Assembly (NCBI GenBank): GCA_964425255.1
Contig: CAYRMV010000128.1
Location: forward strand, 1 to 9,114
Reading direction: 5' to 3'
DNA from: CAYRMV01 sp964425255
GTDB lineage: Bacteria > Bacteroidota > Bacteroidia > Flavobacteriales_D > Crocinitomicaceae
Length of the DNA: 9,114 bases
Position 1 is the first letter of the stretch, and every line of letters starts with the position of its first letter. Positions 1-6,832 of this stretch are shown here, in pieces. Under the pieces are notes generated by a model. That model saw only the letters and a list, made by a program, of their open reading frames with translations, was not told the DNA's origin and made no database searches. The position numbers and the translations under genes were made by a program.

Positions 1-18
1 GATTTATTCTAGAAGAGT

Positions 19-576
19 TTAATTTTCTAAATCAAGCAGTTTTTGGAGAATTTGAATTTCACTCTCGTTTAGATAATTAAAAATGGGGTAATCATTCACT
101 TTATAGTAATAGGCTTTTCCCCAAGAATAGGATGTTTTAGTCAATAAATGTTTATCATTTTCCAGAACATCATCTTGAAACTGGATTGTGATAAGGATGT
201 TTTGATGATTTATTTCGGTGAGAGGAGCTTCTATAATCGTCATCCTATTTTCACCGGGTGATTTATACAGTTTTTCTTGTGTATAAAAAGTCGATATTTC
301 GCGATTAAAGTTATTAATATCAAATTGATAATCAGTAGGATTTCGATTAAGGAAGATTCTTCCTATGGAATCGATTTCGATAAAAACACGTTTAACTAAG
401 TATGTATTATTGATACATTTGTAAATCGTTAAATTATGAATTGGACGAATTTGTAGACTTTTTTCATCTTTTTCAATTCGTTTTGTTGAATCAATTAACT
501 CGATTGGAATATCCCGATTTTGAGCGAATGAGAAGAACGGTAAGAAAATCCAAAGAAATTTGTATATTTTATTCAT
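19..576 (-). CDS. Secreted protein of unknown function, 185 aa
   Basis: The protein starts with an ATG and a clear Sec signal peptide: Lys3 and Lys6, an aromatic hydrophobic core at residues 7-17, then SFA-Q, with likely cleavage before Gln19. This ending is common in Bacteroidota exported proteins. The mature part, about 167 residues, is polar and has no recognisable catalytic motif. Alternating hydrophobic stretches (residues 48-75 and 110-135) suggest beta strands, and the C-terminus (170-183) looks helical. It lies 57 bases downstream of the TPR membrane protein on the same strand, so the two may be co-transcribed. It is probably periplasmic or surface-exposed. I do not recognise the family. 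The reading frame and signal peptide are convincing; the function is unknown. Confidence 0.8.
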   Translation of the reverse strand: MNKIYKFLWIFLPFFSFAQNRDIPIELIDSTKRIEKDEKSLQIRPIHNLTIYKCINNTYLVKRVFIEIDSIGRIFLNRNPTDYQFDINNFNREISTFYTQEKLYKSPGENRMTIIEAPLTEINHQNILITIQFQDDVLENDKHLLTKTSYSWGKAYYYKVNDYPIFNYLNESEIQILQKLLDLEN

Positions 577-633
577 GGTTTGACTTTCAGATAAAAATAG
601 ATATTTTCCAGTTTTTAGGAATGATATTGAATT

Positions 634-1533
634 TTATTTTTGCTTTTTTAGTTGTGTTAAACAAAACCTTATTCCTTCAAGATAATCACTCGTTTCACTC
701 AATTCATCTAATTTGAGTACATCATCAATAATCGATATATCCCATTTTTTTTTCCTAATTTTTTCCAGTAGTTCATTTATGGATGAATTATTTTTTTGGA
801 GATGAGAAATGTCTTCCTGACTGAGATTAGTATTTACCCCCATGATAAAATCAGACAAGGCTAGTTCATATTCATCAGAAAATAAATGTATTAACCCTCT
901 GTAGTAGAATAGTTCATCTTGTTTTGGGTCAAGATTAATTTGTGTGGTATAGAATTCTTTTGCTTGATTGAAACACCTTTTTTTGATTAATTCGACTCCC
1001 AAAAGAGATGCGTTTTTAACTGGTGCAGAATTTCTTTCAGAACAATTCAAACCATGATTGATTTTAGTTTCCTCGGTTAAATATTTGAGGCCTAAGTTTC
1101 CATCAATCACTTTTAAATCAATACTATCAAAATTAAAACAACGATTTAACTCTACTTCGTTTTTATATTTTTGATCTCCGACTTCGATGGTACTAAAATG
1201 ATGAATATCATCATCATAAACTGTTAACATTCTAGTTTGATGAAACTGTTCGTAGTGATTTTTTGAAGATGATTTGTTAAAATAGAAGAATGAAAAAAGG
1301 ATCAATGAGTATAGAATACTTAAAATGCCGAAAGATAATTTTTTCATTTTCTTTCGAATTACAAACCAAACAAATGTTGCAACAAGTAAAATTAAAATGA
1401 TGGCTGCGGCTGCTTCTTTTCCATGTACAGTTCGTGAAATGATAGGTAATGCATTCCCAACGAAAAAGGAATAGGCAAGCCAAAATAGCAATACATTGAT
1501 TAATAAGGTGATAGTGTTTTTAATGTATTTCAT
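634..1533 (-). CDS. Three-TM membrane protein with C-terminal TPR repeats, 299 aa
   Basis: Three hydrophobic segments (about residues 7-28, 41-59 and 66-86) form an N-terminal membrane domain, with the basic stretch RKKMKK at 60-65 between TM2 and TM3. A linker (about 87-172) leads to two TPR-like helical hairpins at about 174-205 and 207-240. The second fits the TPR pattern well, with FYYRGLIHLF followed by EYELALSDF. The tail is helical (252-298). By the positive-inside rule TM1 begins inside, which would put the TPR part on the periplasmic side, but this is uncertain. TPRs usually bind proteins, so a scaffold role is plausible; no enzyme motif is seen. The start is an ATG, and the protein ends 57 bases before the secreted 185-aa protein. 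I cannot assign a named family. Confidence 0.82.
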   Translation of the reverse strand: MKYIKNTITLLINVLLFWLAYSFFVGNALPIISRTVHGKEAAAAIILILLVATFVWFVIRKKMKKLSFGILSILYSLILFSFFYFNKSSSKNHYEQFHQTRMLTVYDDDIHHFSTIEVGDQKYKNEVELNRCFNFDSIDLKVIDGNLGLKYLTEETKINHGLNCSERNSAPVKNASLLGVELIKKRCFNQAKEFYTTQINLDPKQDELFYYRGLIHLFSDEYELALSDFIMGVNTNLSQEDISHLQKNNSSINELLEKIRKKKWDISIIDDVLKLDELSETSDYLEGIRFCLTQLKKQK

Positions 1534-1586
1534 GTGTTAATGTTTGATATATAGTTTTAGTTGCCGAGGAATTCAATTGATGTGAT

Positions 1587-1934
1587 TTAATTACAGTGTT
1601 TTTCAACTTTTATTACTGTATCATTTTTAAATTCTATCGTTAAAATTCCAAAGTCAAAATTTTTTCTACATGGACCTAAATCGTATTCATATTTATCAGT
1701 TGAACTAAATACATCAATATCTGGTTTTCCTAGTAAATCTTCAATTTCTTTATGGTTTTTACCTTTAAGATTGTGATGTTTTATCAAATCATAAGCCATA
1801 TCCCATCTTACATAAGATTTTTTGCCATCCCATCTTTTCCATTTTGCTGAATCAAATGATGTATTGTTACAACTCGCAAACAAAACTAGATAAACAATTA
1901 TAATAATACTTGTTTTTAGGTTACTATTTTTCAC
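1587..1934 (-). CDS. Small lipoprotein with BamE/SmpA-like C-terminal region, 115 aa
   Basis: A lipoprotein signal peptide occupies residues 1-21 (Lys2 and Lys7, then a hydrophobic core at 9-20), ending FAS-C with Cys22 as the lipidated residue. The start is a GTG. No ATG lies upstream in frame before a TAA, and any later start would destroy the signal peptide, so GTG is preferred. The mature part contains LKGKNHKEIEDLLGKPD (residues 56-72), followed by YEYDLG and a beta strand ILTIEFKND. That order resembles the small alpha/beta fold of BamE/SmpA-type lipoproteins (helix-GKP turn-strands). Similarity is by pattern only. True BamE belongs to the outer-membrane Bam complex of Proteobacteria, so a Bam role should not be assumed here. 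Cys89 and Cys114 could pair. Gaps of 53 and 83 bases separate it from its neighbours. Confidence 0.75.
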   Translation of the reverse strand: MKNSNLKTSIIIIVYLVLFASCNNTSFDSAKWKRWDGKKSYVRWDMAYDLIKHHNLKGKNHKEIEDLLGKPDIDVFSSTDKYEYDLGPCRKNFDFGILTIEFKNDTVIKVEKHCN

Positions 1935-2017
1935 TGGTCTAATGGGAATTATTTCATTTTATCTATATAAGATCTAGTAACGAAGTTAATTTCATTTTTT
2001 GGAAATTACAAAATGAA

Positions 2018-2548
2018 TCAATTAGATCTCAAAGCTTTCTTTTCTAAATTGTTGAGGTAGTGGATACCATCGATCAAAAATGGTTTTGAATCGCGCCATT
2101 TTTTCAGCTCATTGACAATTTCAAAAATCAAAGGATCATTCCAATCATTTGTTAAATTGAAGATGTGAATTTTGTTGTTTGATTTTAAGCGTAATACGTA
2201 AAAATCAGGGTGAATATGTCTCCGATTATTGTAGTCAACACGTATTGAGTAATTTTCAAAAGGGATGTGAAGATGAATTGTTAGATTAAAACTAAAACCG
2301 AATAGAATTAACTCATTTTCATTGATTTCAATTTTGTAAAACCAGTTTTTTTGAACAAGAATTACTTGAATTACCCAAATGATCAGTATACAACAAGAAA
2401 TGAAAGCTAGGTAAACATAGTTTAAATCAGGTACATTTAATCCAATCAAATGAAGAAATAGAATTGAGAAAAAATACAAGATTGAAGGAAATTGAATTCT
2501 TTCTTTGAATTTTTTTATTGGTATTTCACGAATAAAAATGATTGCCAT
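2018..2548 (-). CDS. Two-TM membrane protein with possible PH-like domain, 176 aa
   Basis: The ATG start is followed by a short basic cytoplasmic segment (residues 7-17, with KKFKER) and two hydrophobic helices (about 21-38 and 43-65). After them comes a soluble domain of about 110 residues: a run of beta strands (70-131, including YKIEINENELILFGF and FYVLRLKSNNKIHIFNL) and an amphipathic helix (138-152, LIFEIVNELKKW). TM pair, then small beta sheet, then closing helix is the layout of bacterial PH-like membrane proteins (YdbS/bPH2 type). No diagnostic residue confirms this, so it is an inference from layout. A strong inverted repeat lies 32 bases upstream of the start, suggesting it is transcribed apart from the 212-aa gene. 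Function unknown. Confidence 0.75.
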   Translation of the reverse strand: MAIIFIREIPIKKFKERIQFPSILYFFSILFLHLIGLNVPDLNYVYLAFISCCILIIWVIQVILVQKNWFYKIEINENELILFGFSFNLTIHLHIPFENYSIRVDYNNRRHIHPDFYVLRLKSNNKIHIFNLTNDWNDPLIFEIVNELKKWRDSKPFLIDGIHYLNNLEKKALRSN

Positions 2549-2580
2549 TTTGGGTTAGTTTAAATTGACTTCGTAAAATT

Positions 2581-2620
2581 ATGAAATTACCCATATAGAT
2601 ATATGATTGCGTGATTTCAT
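2581..2620 (-). terminator. Long AT-rich hairpin after the 212-aa gene, possible terminator
   Basis: ATGAAATTAC (2581-2590) and GTGATTTCAT (2611-2620) are complementary at 9 of 10 positions. Between them CATATA-GA-TATATG (2592-2605) is a second perfect inverted repeat. The structure begins one base after the TAA of the 212-aa gene (2622-2624) and, read on the minus strand, is followed by AATTTTACG, a short T run. This fits a weak intrinsic terminator between the hydrolase/212-aa pair and the 176-aa gene. The stem is AT-rich and the T tract short, so termination is inferred. Confidence 0.4.
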
Positions 2621-2621
2621 T

Positions 2622-3260
2622 TTAACCTCTATAACCGGTGTTTTTTGGTCGTTCTTCAAACTCATCGCAAAAGTAACTTTCGGGAACCAGTTGGTCAAAT
2701 TCGTCCATGATTTCCATGAATTCATCTTTTCCAGTTACCTTGGAGTACGCTTCTTTGTTGTTTTTAAAACAGAGCATCGAACCCCAAAATTGCTGACCAT
2801 AAATACTGTAATCAGAAAATTTACAGTTATAACAGCCAATGAATTTTATGGTTTCAGGTAATAAATCATTTAATTGTACAATTGCGCCTTCGATCGTTCC
2901 TGCGTTTGGCAGATTGATTTCGGTGTTATTTACAAGAAGTTTACATCGAAGAAACGAACAACTATACTGATCTTCATCTGTTCGTACAGTCAATTCACAA
3001 GTAAGATTTAAAAATTCACCCACATGATTTATTGAAAACCTCATAGGAAGTTGAAAATGAAGTGAGAAGTTTGTTAAGTCATAGTGTGCATCTCGTTGGA
3101 ATCGGGCATCAATTACTTCGGTTTCAGTACTAAATCCATCCATAAAACGGGAGGAAAAATGAAAGTCAGCAAGATACAAATGAAGAAGTTTACCATCATA
3201 ACTCAGACTACCTTCCAGTGTCCCGTTTTGATCTTGGTAAATAACAGTTTGTTTTTTCAT
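2622..3260 (-). CDS. Cys-rich protein of unknown function, 212 aa, possibly DUF6304-like
   Basis: A soluble protein with no signal peptide. The N-terminal two thirds (1-135) are rich in beta strands. The C-terminal part carries the most conserved-looking segment, IGCYNCKFSDYSIYGQQFWG (141-160), then SMLCF and SYFCDEFEERP. It has a CxxC at 143/146 plus Cys164 and Cys198, four cysteines that could bind a metal; Cys88, Cys101 and Cys106 lie earlier. From memory the C-terminal pattern recalls the uncharacterised DUF6304 group, but I cannot verify this. It begins only 13 bases after the alpha/beta hydrolase on the same strand, so the two are very likely co-transcribed. The start is an ATG and the stop is followed directly by a hairpin. 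No activity is assigned. Confidence 0.8.
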   Translation of the reverse strand: MKKQTVIYQDQNGTLEGSLSYDGKLLHLYLADFHFSSRFMDGFSTETEVIDARFQRDAHYDLTNFSLHFQLPMRFSINHVGEFLNLTCELTVRTDEDQYSCSFLRCKLLVNNTEINLPNAGTIEGAIVQLNDLLPETIKFIGCYNCKFSDYSIYGQQFWGSMLCFKNNKEAYSKVTGKDEFMEIMDEFDQLVPESYFCDEFEERPKNTGYRG

Positions 3261-3273
3261 TTCGTTTTCTTTT

Positions 3274-4221
3274 TTAGTTCGCTGACAAAAAGGTATGTAT
3301 GTCTTTTGTCCATTCGTTTTTGTATTTTAATAAGTAGTTTTCGTGTCCTGATTCGGGATAAATTTTAAGTGTTTTACTTTTACCTAAATGATTAAAAATT
3401 TGATCAATTTCTTTTCTACTTACTTTCTCGTCCTTTGCCCCGTAAAGTAAAAGTGTCGGACAATGTATCTTTTTCGCATATTCTGTCGGATTGTGATCGA
3501 ATGCCCAAAATCCATTTTGTATTCCACCCCAAAAGACCAAAAGATTAGCCATAGGAAATGCGGGTGTTTTCATCGTTTTAAATCGGGCACAAACTGTCTC
3601 GTACATGGAACCAAATGGACATTCAATGATAATCCCTTTTGGTTTTAGTGCAAAATCGTGTATGGCTTTCATTGTAGCAACAGAGCCCATCGAAGTTCCA
3701 AAAAGGAAAATGTTTTGTTCTCCTTTTTCGGTTAGGTAATCAAAACATGATTTTACTTGTTCCGCTTCAAAAAAACCGATGGTAGTTTGAATGCCTTCCG
3801 AACCACCTGAGCCCATAAAATCGACGAGAAAAGTGTTGTAACCTAGTGCAAGAAAAATATCCGCTTTGTCGAGCATGGAAGATTTGTTACCACCAAAACC
3901 GTGAAAAAGTACAATTGTTCCTTTTGCATTTTCAGTCTTGATATTCCAACATTCAATTTCTTTGTTGCTTTTGAGTTTGATCGTTTCAAATGATTTGGTT
4001 GGTAAGGAATCGTTTTCCGGTCTCGGATTATTTACACCAAAAATGATTGTCTTTATTTTTTGTGTTGTTGATTGCTTTTTCGGGTCTTTTGTTTTTTCAA
4101 TTTTACTATCAACAAAGTGCGTGAGTTTGTAGGAATGAAAAATAGCACTCACATTCATCAATACGAAAATTACGATGAAAGTCCAAAGGCTGCGTTTAAT
4201 CCATTTTCTTTTTTTTGTCAA
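3274..4221 (-). CDS. Membrane-anchored alpha/beta hydrolase (S33/Hydrolase_4-like), 315 aa
   Basis: A serine hydrolase of the alpha/beta fold, related to the broad COG1073-type esterase/aminopeptidase-like group. Visible elements in order: a basic N-terminus and one transmembrane helix (about 11-28), a spacer of about 60 residues, the oxyanion-loop motif FHGFGG (106-111), the nucleophile elbow GTSMG with Ser177, the acid Asp264 in YGAKDE, and the catalytic His293 in ESGHENY. The full triad is present, so it should be active. The helix suggests anchoring in the inner membrane, with the catalytic domain probably periplasmic. The start is a TTG: upstream in frame there is no ATG before a TAA, and the first internal ATG (Met22) would cut into the anchor. 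The substrate is unknown. The 212-aa gene follows after 13 bases. Confidence 0.9.
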   Translation of the reverse strand: MTKKRKWIKRSLWTFIVIFVLMNVSAIFHSYKLTHFVDSKIEKTKDPKKQSTTQKIKTIIFGVNNPRPENDSLPTKSFETIKLKSNKEIECWNIKTENAKGTIVLFHGFGGNKSSMLDKADIFLALGYNTFLVDFMGSGGSEGIQTTIGFFEAEQVKSCFDYLTEKGEQNIFLFGTSMGSVATMKAIHDFALKPKGIIIECPFGSMYETVCARFKTMKTPAFPMANLLVFWGGIQNGFWAFDHNPTEYAKKIHCPTLLLYGAKDEKVSRKEIDQIFNHLGKSKTLKIYPESGHENYLLKYKNEWTKDIHTFLSAN

Positions 4222-4431
4222 ACTTAGATTTTTTGTTGTTTTATTTTATTCTCTCTATTTCGGATGATTTCAACATTTAGATATAGATGATAAATATATG
4301 GATTTTCGGATTTGGAATTTGATCTATTTAAAACTTTCAACGTAAAGCAGTTTTTCCTAATGGAACAATGGAAAAGGGGGGATGTAATTGAATGAAATGA
4401 AAACAGCGAGTTGAATGGTTTTTTTCCTGAT

Positions 4432-5013
4432 TTATTGATTCTTTCTTCCCATTTTTTCAACGGCTGAAATCCAATTTTTCCGCTGTTTTTCATTCGAATT
4501 TTTAATGATTCCAATGTACGAAACTTTCACAGGTTTGATTCCACAAAATTTAAGTGTAGCTTTTTTTAGTTGATTTACACTTGGTCTACCATAAACTAAC
4601 CGATAGTACCAGCCCGGTTGGTCAAGTGTTGTGATGATATGAGCGGTTTTTCCGATCAATAATTTGTCCCAAAACAAGGAGTTTTCTCGGTATTGGAAAG
4701 CAAAGCCAGGTAGAAAAAGGCGATCAATAAATCCTTTCATGATTGCAGGCAAACCACCCCACCAAACAGGGTGTATCCAAACTAAATGGTCAGCCCATTT
4801 GATTTTTTCCCATGCATCAACTAAATCGGGTTCTAATTCAGTTCTTTTTTGATAACCAAAAGCAAGATTTGGATTAAACTTCAGGCTAGAAATTTGTATT
4901 TCTTTTACTTCGGCATTACTTTCCAAAGCGCCTTTTTTATAAGCTTCTGCAAGACCAAAGTTCAAACTTTCTTTGTTTGGATGTCCGTTTATAATCACAA
5001 TTTTTTTGACCAT
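4432..5013 (-). CDS. NAD(P)H-dependent oxidoreductase, flavodoxin_2 fold, 193 aa
   Basis: A flavoprotein of the NAD(P)H quinone reductase/KefF/MdaB superfamily, expected to bind FMN or FAD and pass two electrons from NAD(P)H to quinones or similar acceptors in the cytoplasm. The N-terminus shows strand 1 and the phosphate-binding loop, KIVIINGHPNKESLN (4-18). The family hallmark is at 80-100: HPVWWGGLPA followed by MKGFIDRLF. TTLDQPGW (128-135) matches the loop around the flavin ring. The length of 193 residues is usual for the family. It lies 67 bases downstream of the Crp-type regulator on the same strand, and a TAnnTTTG-type element sits just upstream, so it may have its own regulated promoter. 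The family is sure; the substrate is not, and a drug-, quinone- or electrophile-detoxifying role is only inferred. Confidence 0.93.
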   Translation of the reverse strand: MVKKIVIINGHPNKESLNFGLAEAYKKGALESNAEVKEIQISSLKFNPNLAFGYQKRTELEPDLVDAWEKIKWADHLVWIHPVWWGGLPAIMKGFIDRLFLPGFAFQYRENSLFWDKLLIGKTAHIITTLDQPGWYYRLVYGRPSVNQLKKATLKFCGIKPVKVSYIGIIKNSNEKQRKNWISAVEKMGRKNQ

Positions 5014-5039
5014 TTTCTTTGCTTTTTTTGATTATAGTG

Positions 5040-5047
5040 CAAAATTA
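5040..5047 (-). promoter_or_regulatory. Candidate Bacteroidota -7 element (TAATTTTG)
   Basis: On the minus strand the eight bases read TAATTTTG, matching the Bacteroidota sigma -7 consensus TAnnTTTG exactly. They lie 27 bases upstream of the oxidoreductase ATG, which would give a short leader. No TTTG-type -33 box is found at the usual spacing; the nearest TTG is about 26 bases away. The match could be chance in AT-rich DNA. Confidence 0.35.
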
Positions 5048-5080
5048 GAATTCAATCTGCTGAAAAAAGAGGACAAATGT

Positions 5081-5659
5081 CTAAAGAATTGCTTCTTTTC
5101 GAATTCGGGTCAAATGGCGCTGTGAAATCCCTAAGTAAGAGGCTAAATAGTGTAATGGAATTTTTTGGATGTATTCTGGGTGATTTTTCGTTAAATCTGC
5201 ATATCGTTTTGTGGCGTCACTTTTTTGCAATTGAAACAATCTTTTTTCTAATTCAAGGTATTGCTGTTCGGCAATTGTTTTGAGAAAATAGACCCAATTC
5301 GGATTTTGATGAACAAGTTTGTCGAACTTTTCTTTTGGAACAATTAATAGGTCCGTTTTTGACATGGTTTGTATATTTTCCATTGTTGGTAGATCTGTCA
5401 AAAAAGAGGAATAGGCTGTCATTAAACTGTTAGGAAATGTGAAACAATAGGTGACCTCGTCCTCTTTATCAGAAAAATAATACGAACGAAGGCTACCTGT
5501 AAGTACAAATGCGATTTGTTTGCAAATTTCACCTTCTTTTATAAAATAGTCGCCTTTATTGAAGGTTTTAATCGAAGTGAGTTCAATTAACTCATCAATT
5601 TCATGTTCCGTTAAAATCTTGAAGGACTGTAAATAGAGTCTAAAATTTGCTACTTCCAT
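5081..5659 (-). CDS. Crp/Fnr-family transcriptional regulator, 192 aa
   Basis: A DNA-binding regulator with an N-terminal cyclic-nucleotide-binding-like beta barrel (about 7-115) and a short C-terminal helix-turn-helix (about 165-190). In the barrel, FNKGDYFIKEGEICKQIAFV (33-52) followed by LTGSLRSYY is the typical cNMP-fold start. The recognition region LASYLGISQRHLTRIRKE (172-189) is the hallmark of the compact Bacteroidota Crp-like group. The conserved cAMP phosphate-binding Arg/Ser of true Crp (RPGExxA.L) is not visible, so the ligand is probably not cAMP and remains unknown. No [4Fe-4S] cysteine set of Fnr is present. It is followed by the oxidoreductase after 67 bases and preceded by the NTF2-like gene (33-base gap), which suggests it controls one or both. 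The start is an ATG. Confidence 0.92.
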   Translation of the reverse strand: MEVANFRLYLQSFKILTEHEIDELIELTSIKTFNKGDYFIKEGEICKQIAFVLTGSLRSYYFSDKEDEVTYCFTFPNSLMTAYSSFLTDLPTMENIQTMSKTDLLIVPKEKFDKLVHQNPNWVYFLKTIAEQQYLELEKRLFQLQKSDATKRYADLTKNHPEYIQKIPLHYLASYLGISQRHLTRIRKEAIL

Positions 5660-5692
5660 TGTCCGTTTTTTGAGAAATAGGATGGATTTTTT

Positions 5693-6040
5693 TCATTTTG
5701 ATTGAATGCAATATGAAGTTATTTTTTGAATTTGATTGTTATCGTTAAATTCATAAACATCACAAGCAGTAACAAAAGAAACACGTTGGTTATCTCTCAA
5801 AAACTCAGCAGTTCCTGTAATTACAACTTTATTTCCTTCAGCTATAATGCTCTGTGTTTTGAAGTCTGTAGTCACGGATTGGAAGTATCTACCAACTTGC
5901 TCACAATTGTCAATGATAGCTTGTTTACCTATAAAAGTATCTTCTTCTACAACAGTCCAAACTGCTGTGTCAGAGATGAACTTGTTTGTTTTTTCAAACT
6001 CTCCATTTGAAAAGGCTTTTGCTATTTCTGATTTTGTCAT
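5693..6040 (-). CDS. NTF2/SnoaL-like small alpha+beta protein, 115 aa
   Basis: A single-domain protein of the NTF2-like/SnoaL cone fold. It opens with an N-terminal helix (about 3-20, with the ..AFSNGEFEKTNKFI pattern), then ISDTAVWTV, the loop TFIGKQAIID (about 35-44) typical of the family's 'G-x-x-a-I' helix, and four beta strands ending in SFVTACDVYEFND and IQKITSYCIQSK. The usual family length is 110-140 residues. Such proteins are often hydrolases, isomerases or ligand binders, and no catalytic dyad can be named here. I prefer the ATG at 6040 over an in-frame TTG at 6049, which would add only three residues. It lies 33 bases upstream of the Crp-type regulator on the same strand, so they may share a transcript. 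Family call good, activity unknown. Confidence 0.82.
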   Translation of the reverse strand: MTKSEIAKAFSNGEFEKTNKFISDTAVWTVVEEDTFIGKQAIIDNCEQVGRYFQSVTTDFKTQSIIAEGNKVVITGTAEFLRDNQRVSFVTACDVYEFNDNNQIQKITSYCIQSK

Positions 6041-6127
6041 GTTTTTCAAAATGATGTTTTTGTTTATGATTTATTTACACCGTTTTCTGGCGTTTGTATG
6101 ACTTTTCTTTCGGGATCATTTATCGAC

Positions 6128-6727
6128 TTATACACCCGTTTTTTTAGTTTGTTTGCCCAATGAATCTTTCGTCCATAGTAATTCAATGTATTTCGTGCAG
6201 TCATTTTTCATATCTTCGAAGCAATCTAGTAAAATTGCTGAACCACCATTTTTTACAACTTCTTTAACGATTTTGTAAGTTTCGTATGCTCCTTGTGGGT
6301 CTTGTCCGGCTACATTATAAATAATATTGTCAGTCTTTGAAAGCGTGGCATATAAACATAGAAGTCTCCTTGGATTTCCTGCGAGAGTATTGATTTTTGT
6401 TTTCTCGTTTATCCAATCAATTTCATAGATTTTCGACGCAAATGGACTGTTTAAATTTGCATTCTTCTTTAAGTATTCTCCAACGGTCACTGGATAAAAA
6501 AGCCGTCTAAGTTTCGATTCAATAAAATGCTCAACAAATGTCAAGTTTTTATGTACCACAACATTATCGTCCTTTGACTTGCCACAAAATAGGTCCTTGA
6601 GGAACATCTCAGTCTCATAAAAATGCTGTCCATTTGATAAATGTAATACAACGATTTCCCCCTTGTTCAACTCGAACGGCGGAATGTAAAAATTGGCTGT
6701 TTTTATTCCTTTGTTTTTGATTAGCAT
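6128..6727 (-). CDS. Degenerate ABC-ATPase-like protein lacking catalytic motifs, 199 aa
   Basis: The length and layout match one ABC nucleotide-binding domain, but every catalytic motif is altered. FELNKGEIVVLHLSNG (18-33) aligns without gaps to the strand and Walker A loop 'sfelnkGEIvgLlGpNGaGKST', yet the Lys and Ser positions are Phe36 and Tyr37. LFYPVTVGEYLKKNANL (76-92) matches the 'ly..LTV.EyLkf.a.L' segment after the Q-loop. The signature LSGGQ reads LAGNP (115-119), followed by RRLLCLYATL like 'qRlsLArAL'. Walker B has lost its acidic pair (IIYNV, 135-139). The D-loop region GQDPQGAYETYKIVKE is kept, and the switch His is replaced (LLDCF). It therefore should not hydrolyse ATP. No permease gene is adjacent. 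The ATG at 6727 is preferred to a TTG at 6739. A structural or regulatory role is inferred. Confidence 0.8.
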   Translation of the reverse strand: MLIKNKGIKTANFYIPPFELNKGEIVVLHLSNGQHFYETEMFLKDLFCGKSKDDNVVVHKNLTFVEHFIESKLRRLFYPVTVGEYLKKNANLNSPFASKIYEIDWINEKTKINTLAGNPRRLLCLYATLSKTDNIIYNVAGQDPQGAYETYKIVKEVVKNGGSAILLDCFEDMKNDCTKYIELLWTKDSLGKQTKKTGV

Positions 6728-6832
6728 TTTGTTATTCAATAATTAATCGTATCGTTTATGTTACTGGGAAAGGTACGGCATTTTCTCAAATGTGACTGTT
6801 ATCATTTCTTTTTAATAGTTAGAAGCATATTT

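Noticed and set aside
441..716. Plus-strand open frame across the 185-aa and 299-aa genes
   Set aside because: It lies opposite the signal-peptide region of one good gene and the end of another, and its sequence is an antisense artefact with no domain signs.
1987..2008. Inverted repeat TAATTTC/GAAATTA as terminator of the 176-aa gene
   Set aside because: The 7-bp stem is pure AT apart from one pair and is expected by chance in such DNA.
4222..4431. Possible hidden gene or RNA in the 210-base gap
   Set aside because: No ORF with family resemblance, no hairpin of note and no TAnnTTTG promoter match was found on the minus strand.
4224..4514. Minus-strand open frame of 96 codons overlapping the end of the oxidoreductase
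   Set aside because: It overlaps the conserved flavodoxin_2 C-terminus in another frame, has low-complexity sequence, and shows no start signal.
6128..6727. Active ABC transporter ATPase
   Set aside because: All nucleotide-binding and catalytic motifs are replaced, so calling it a normal ATPase would mislead.
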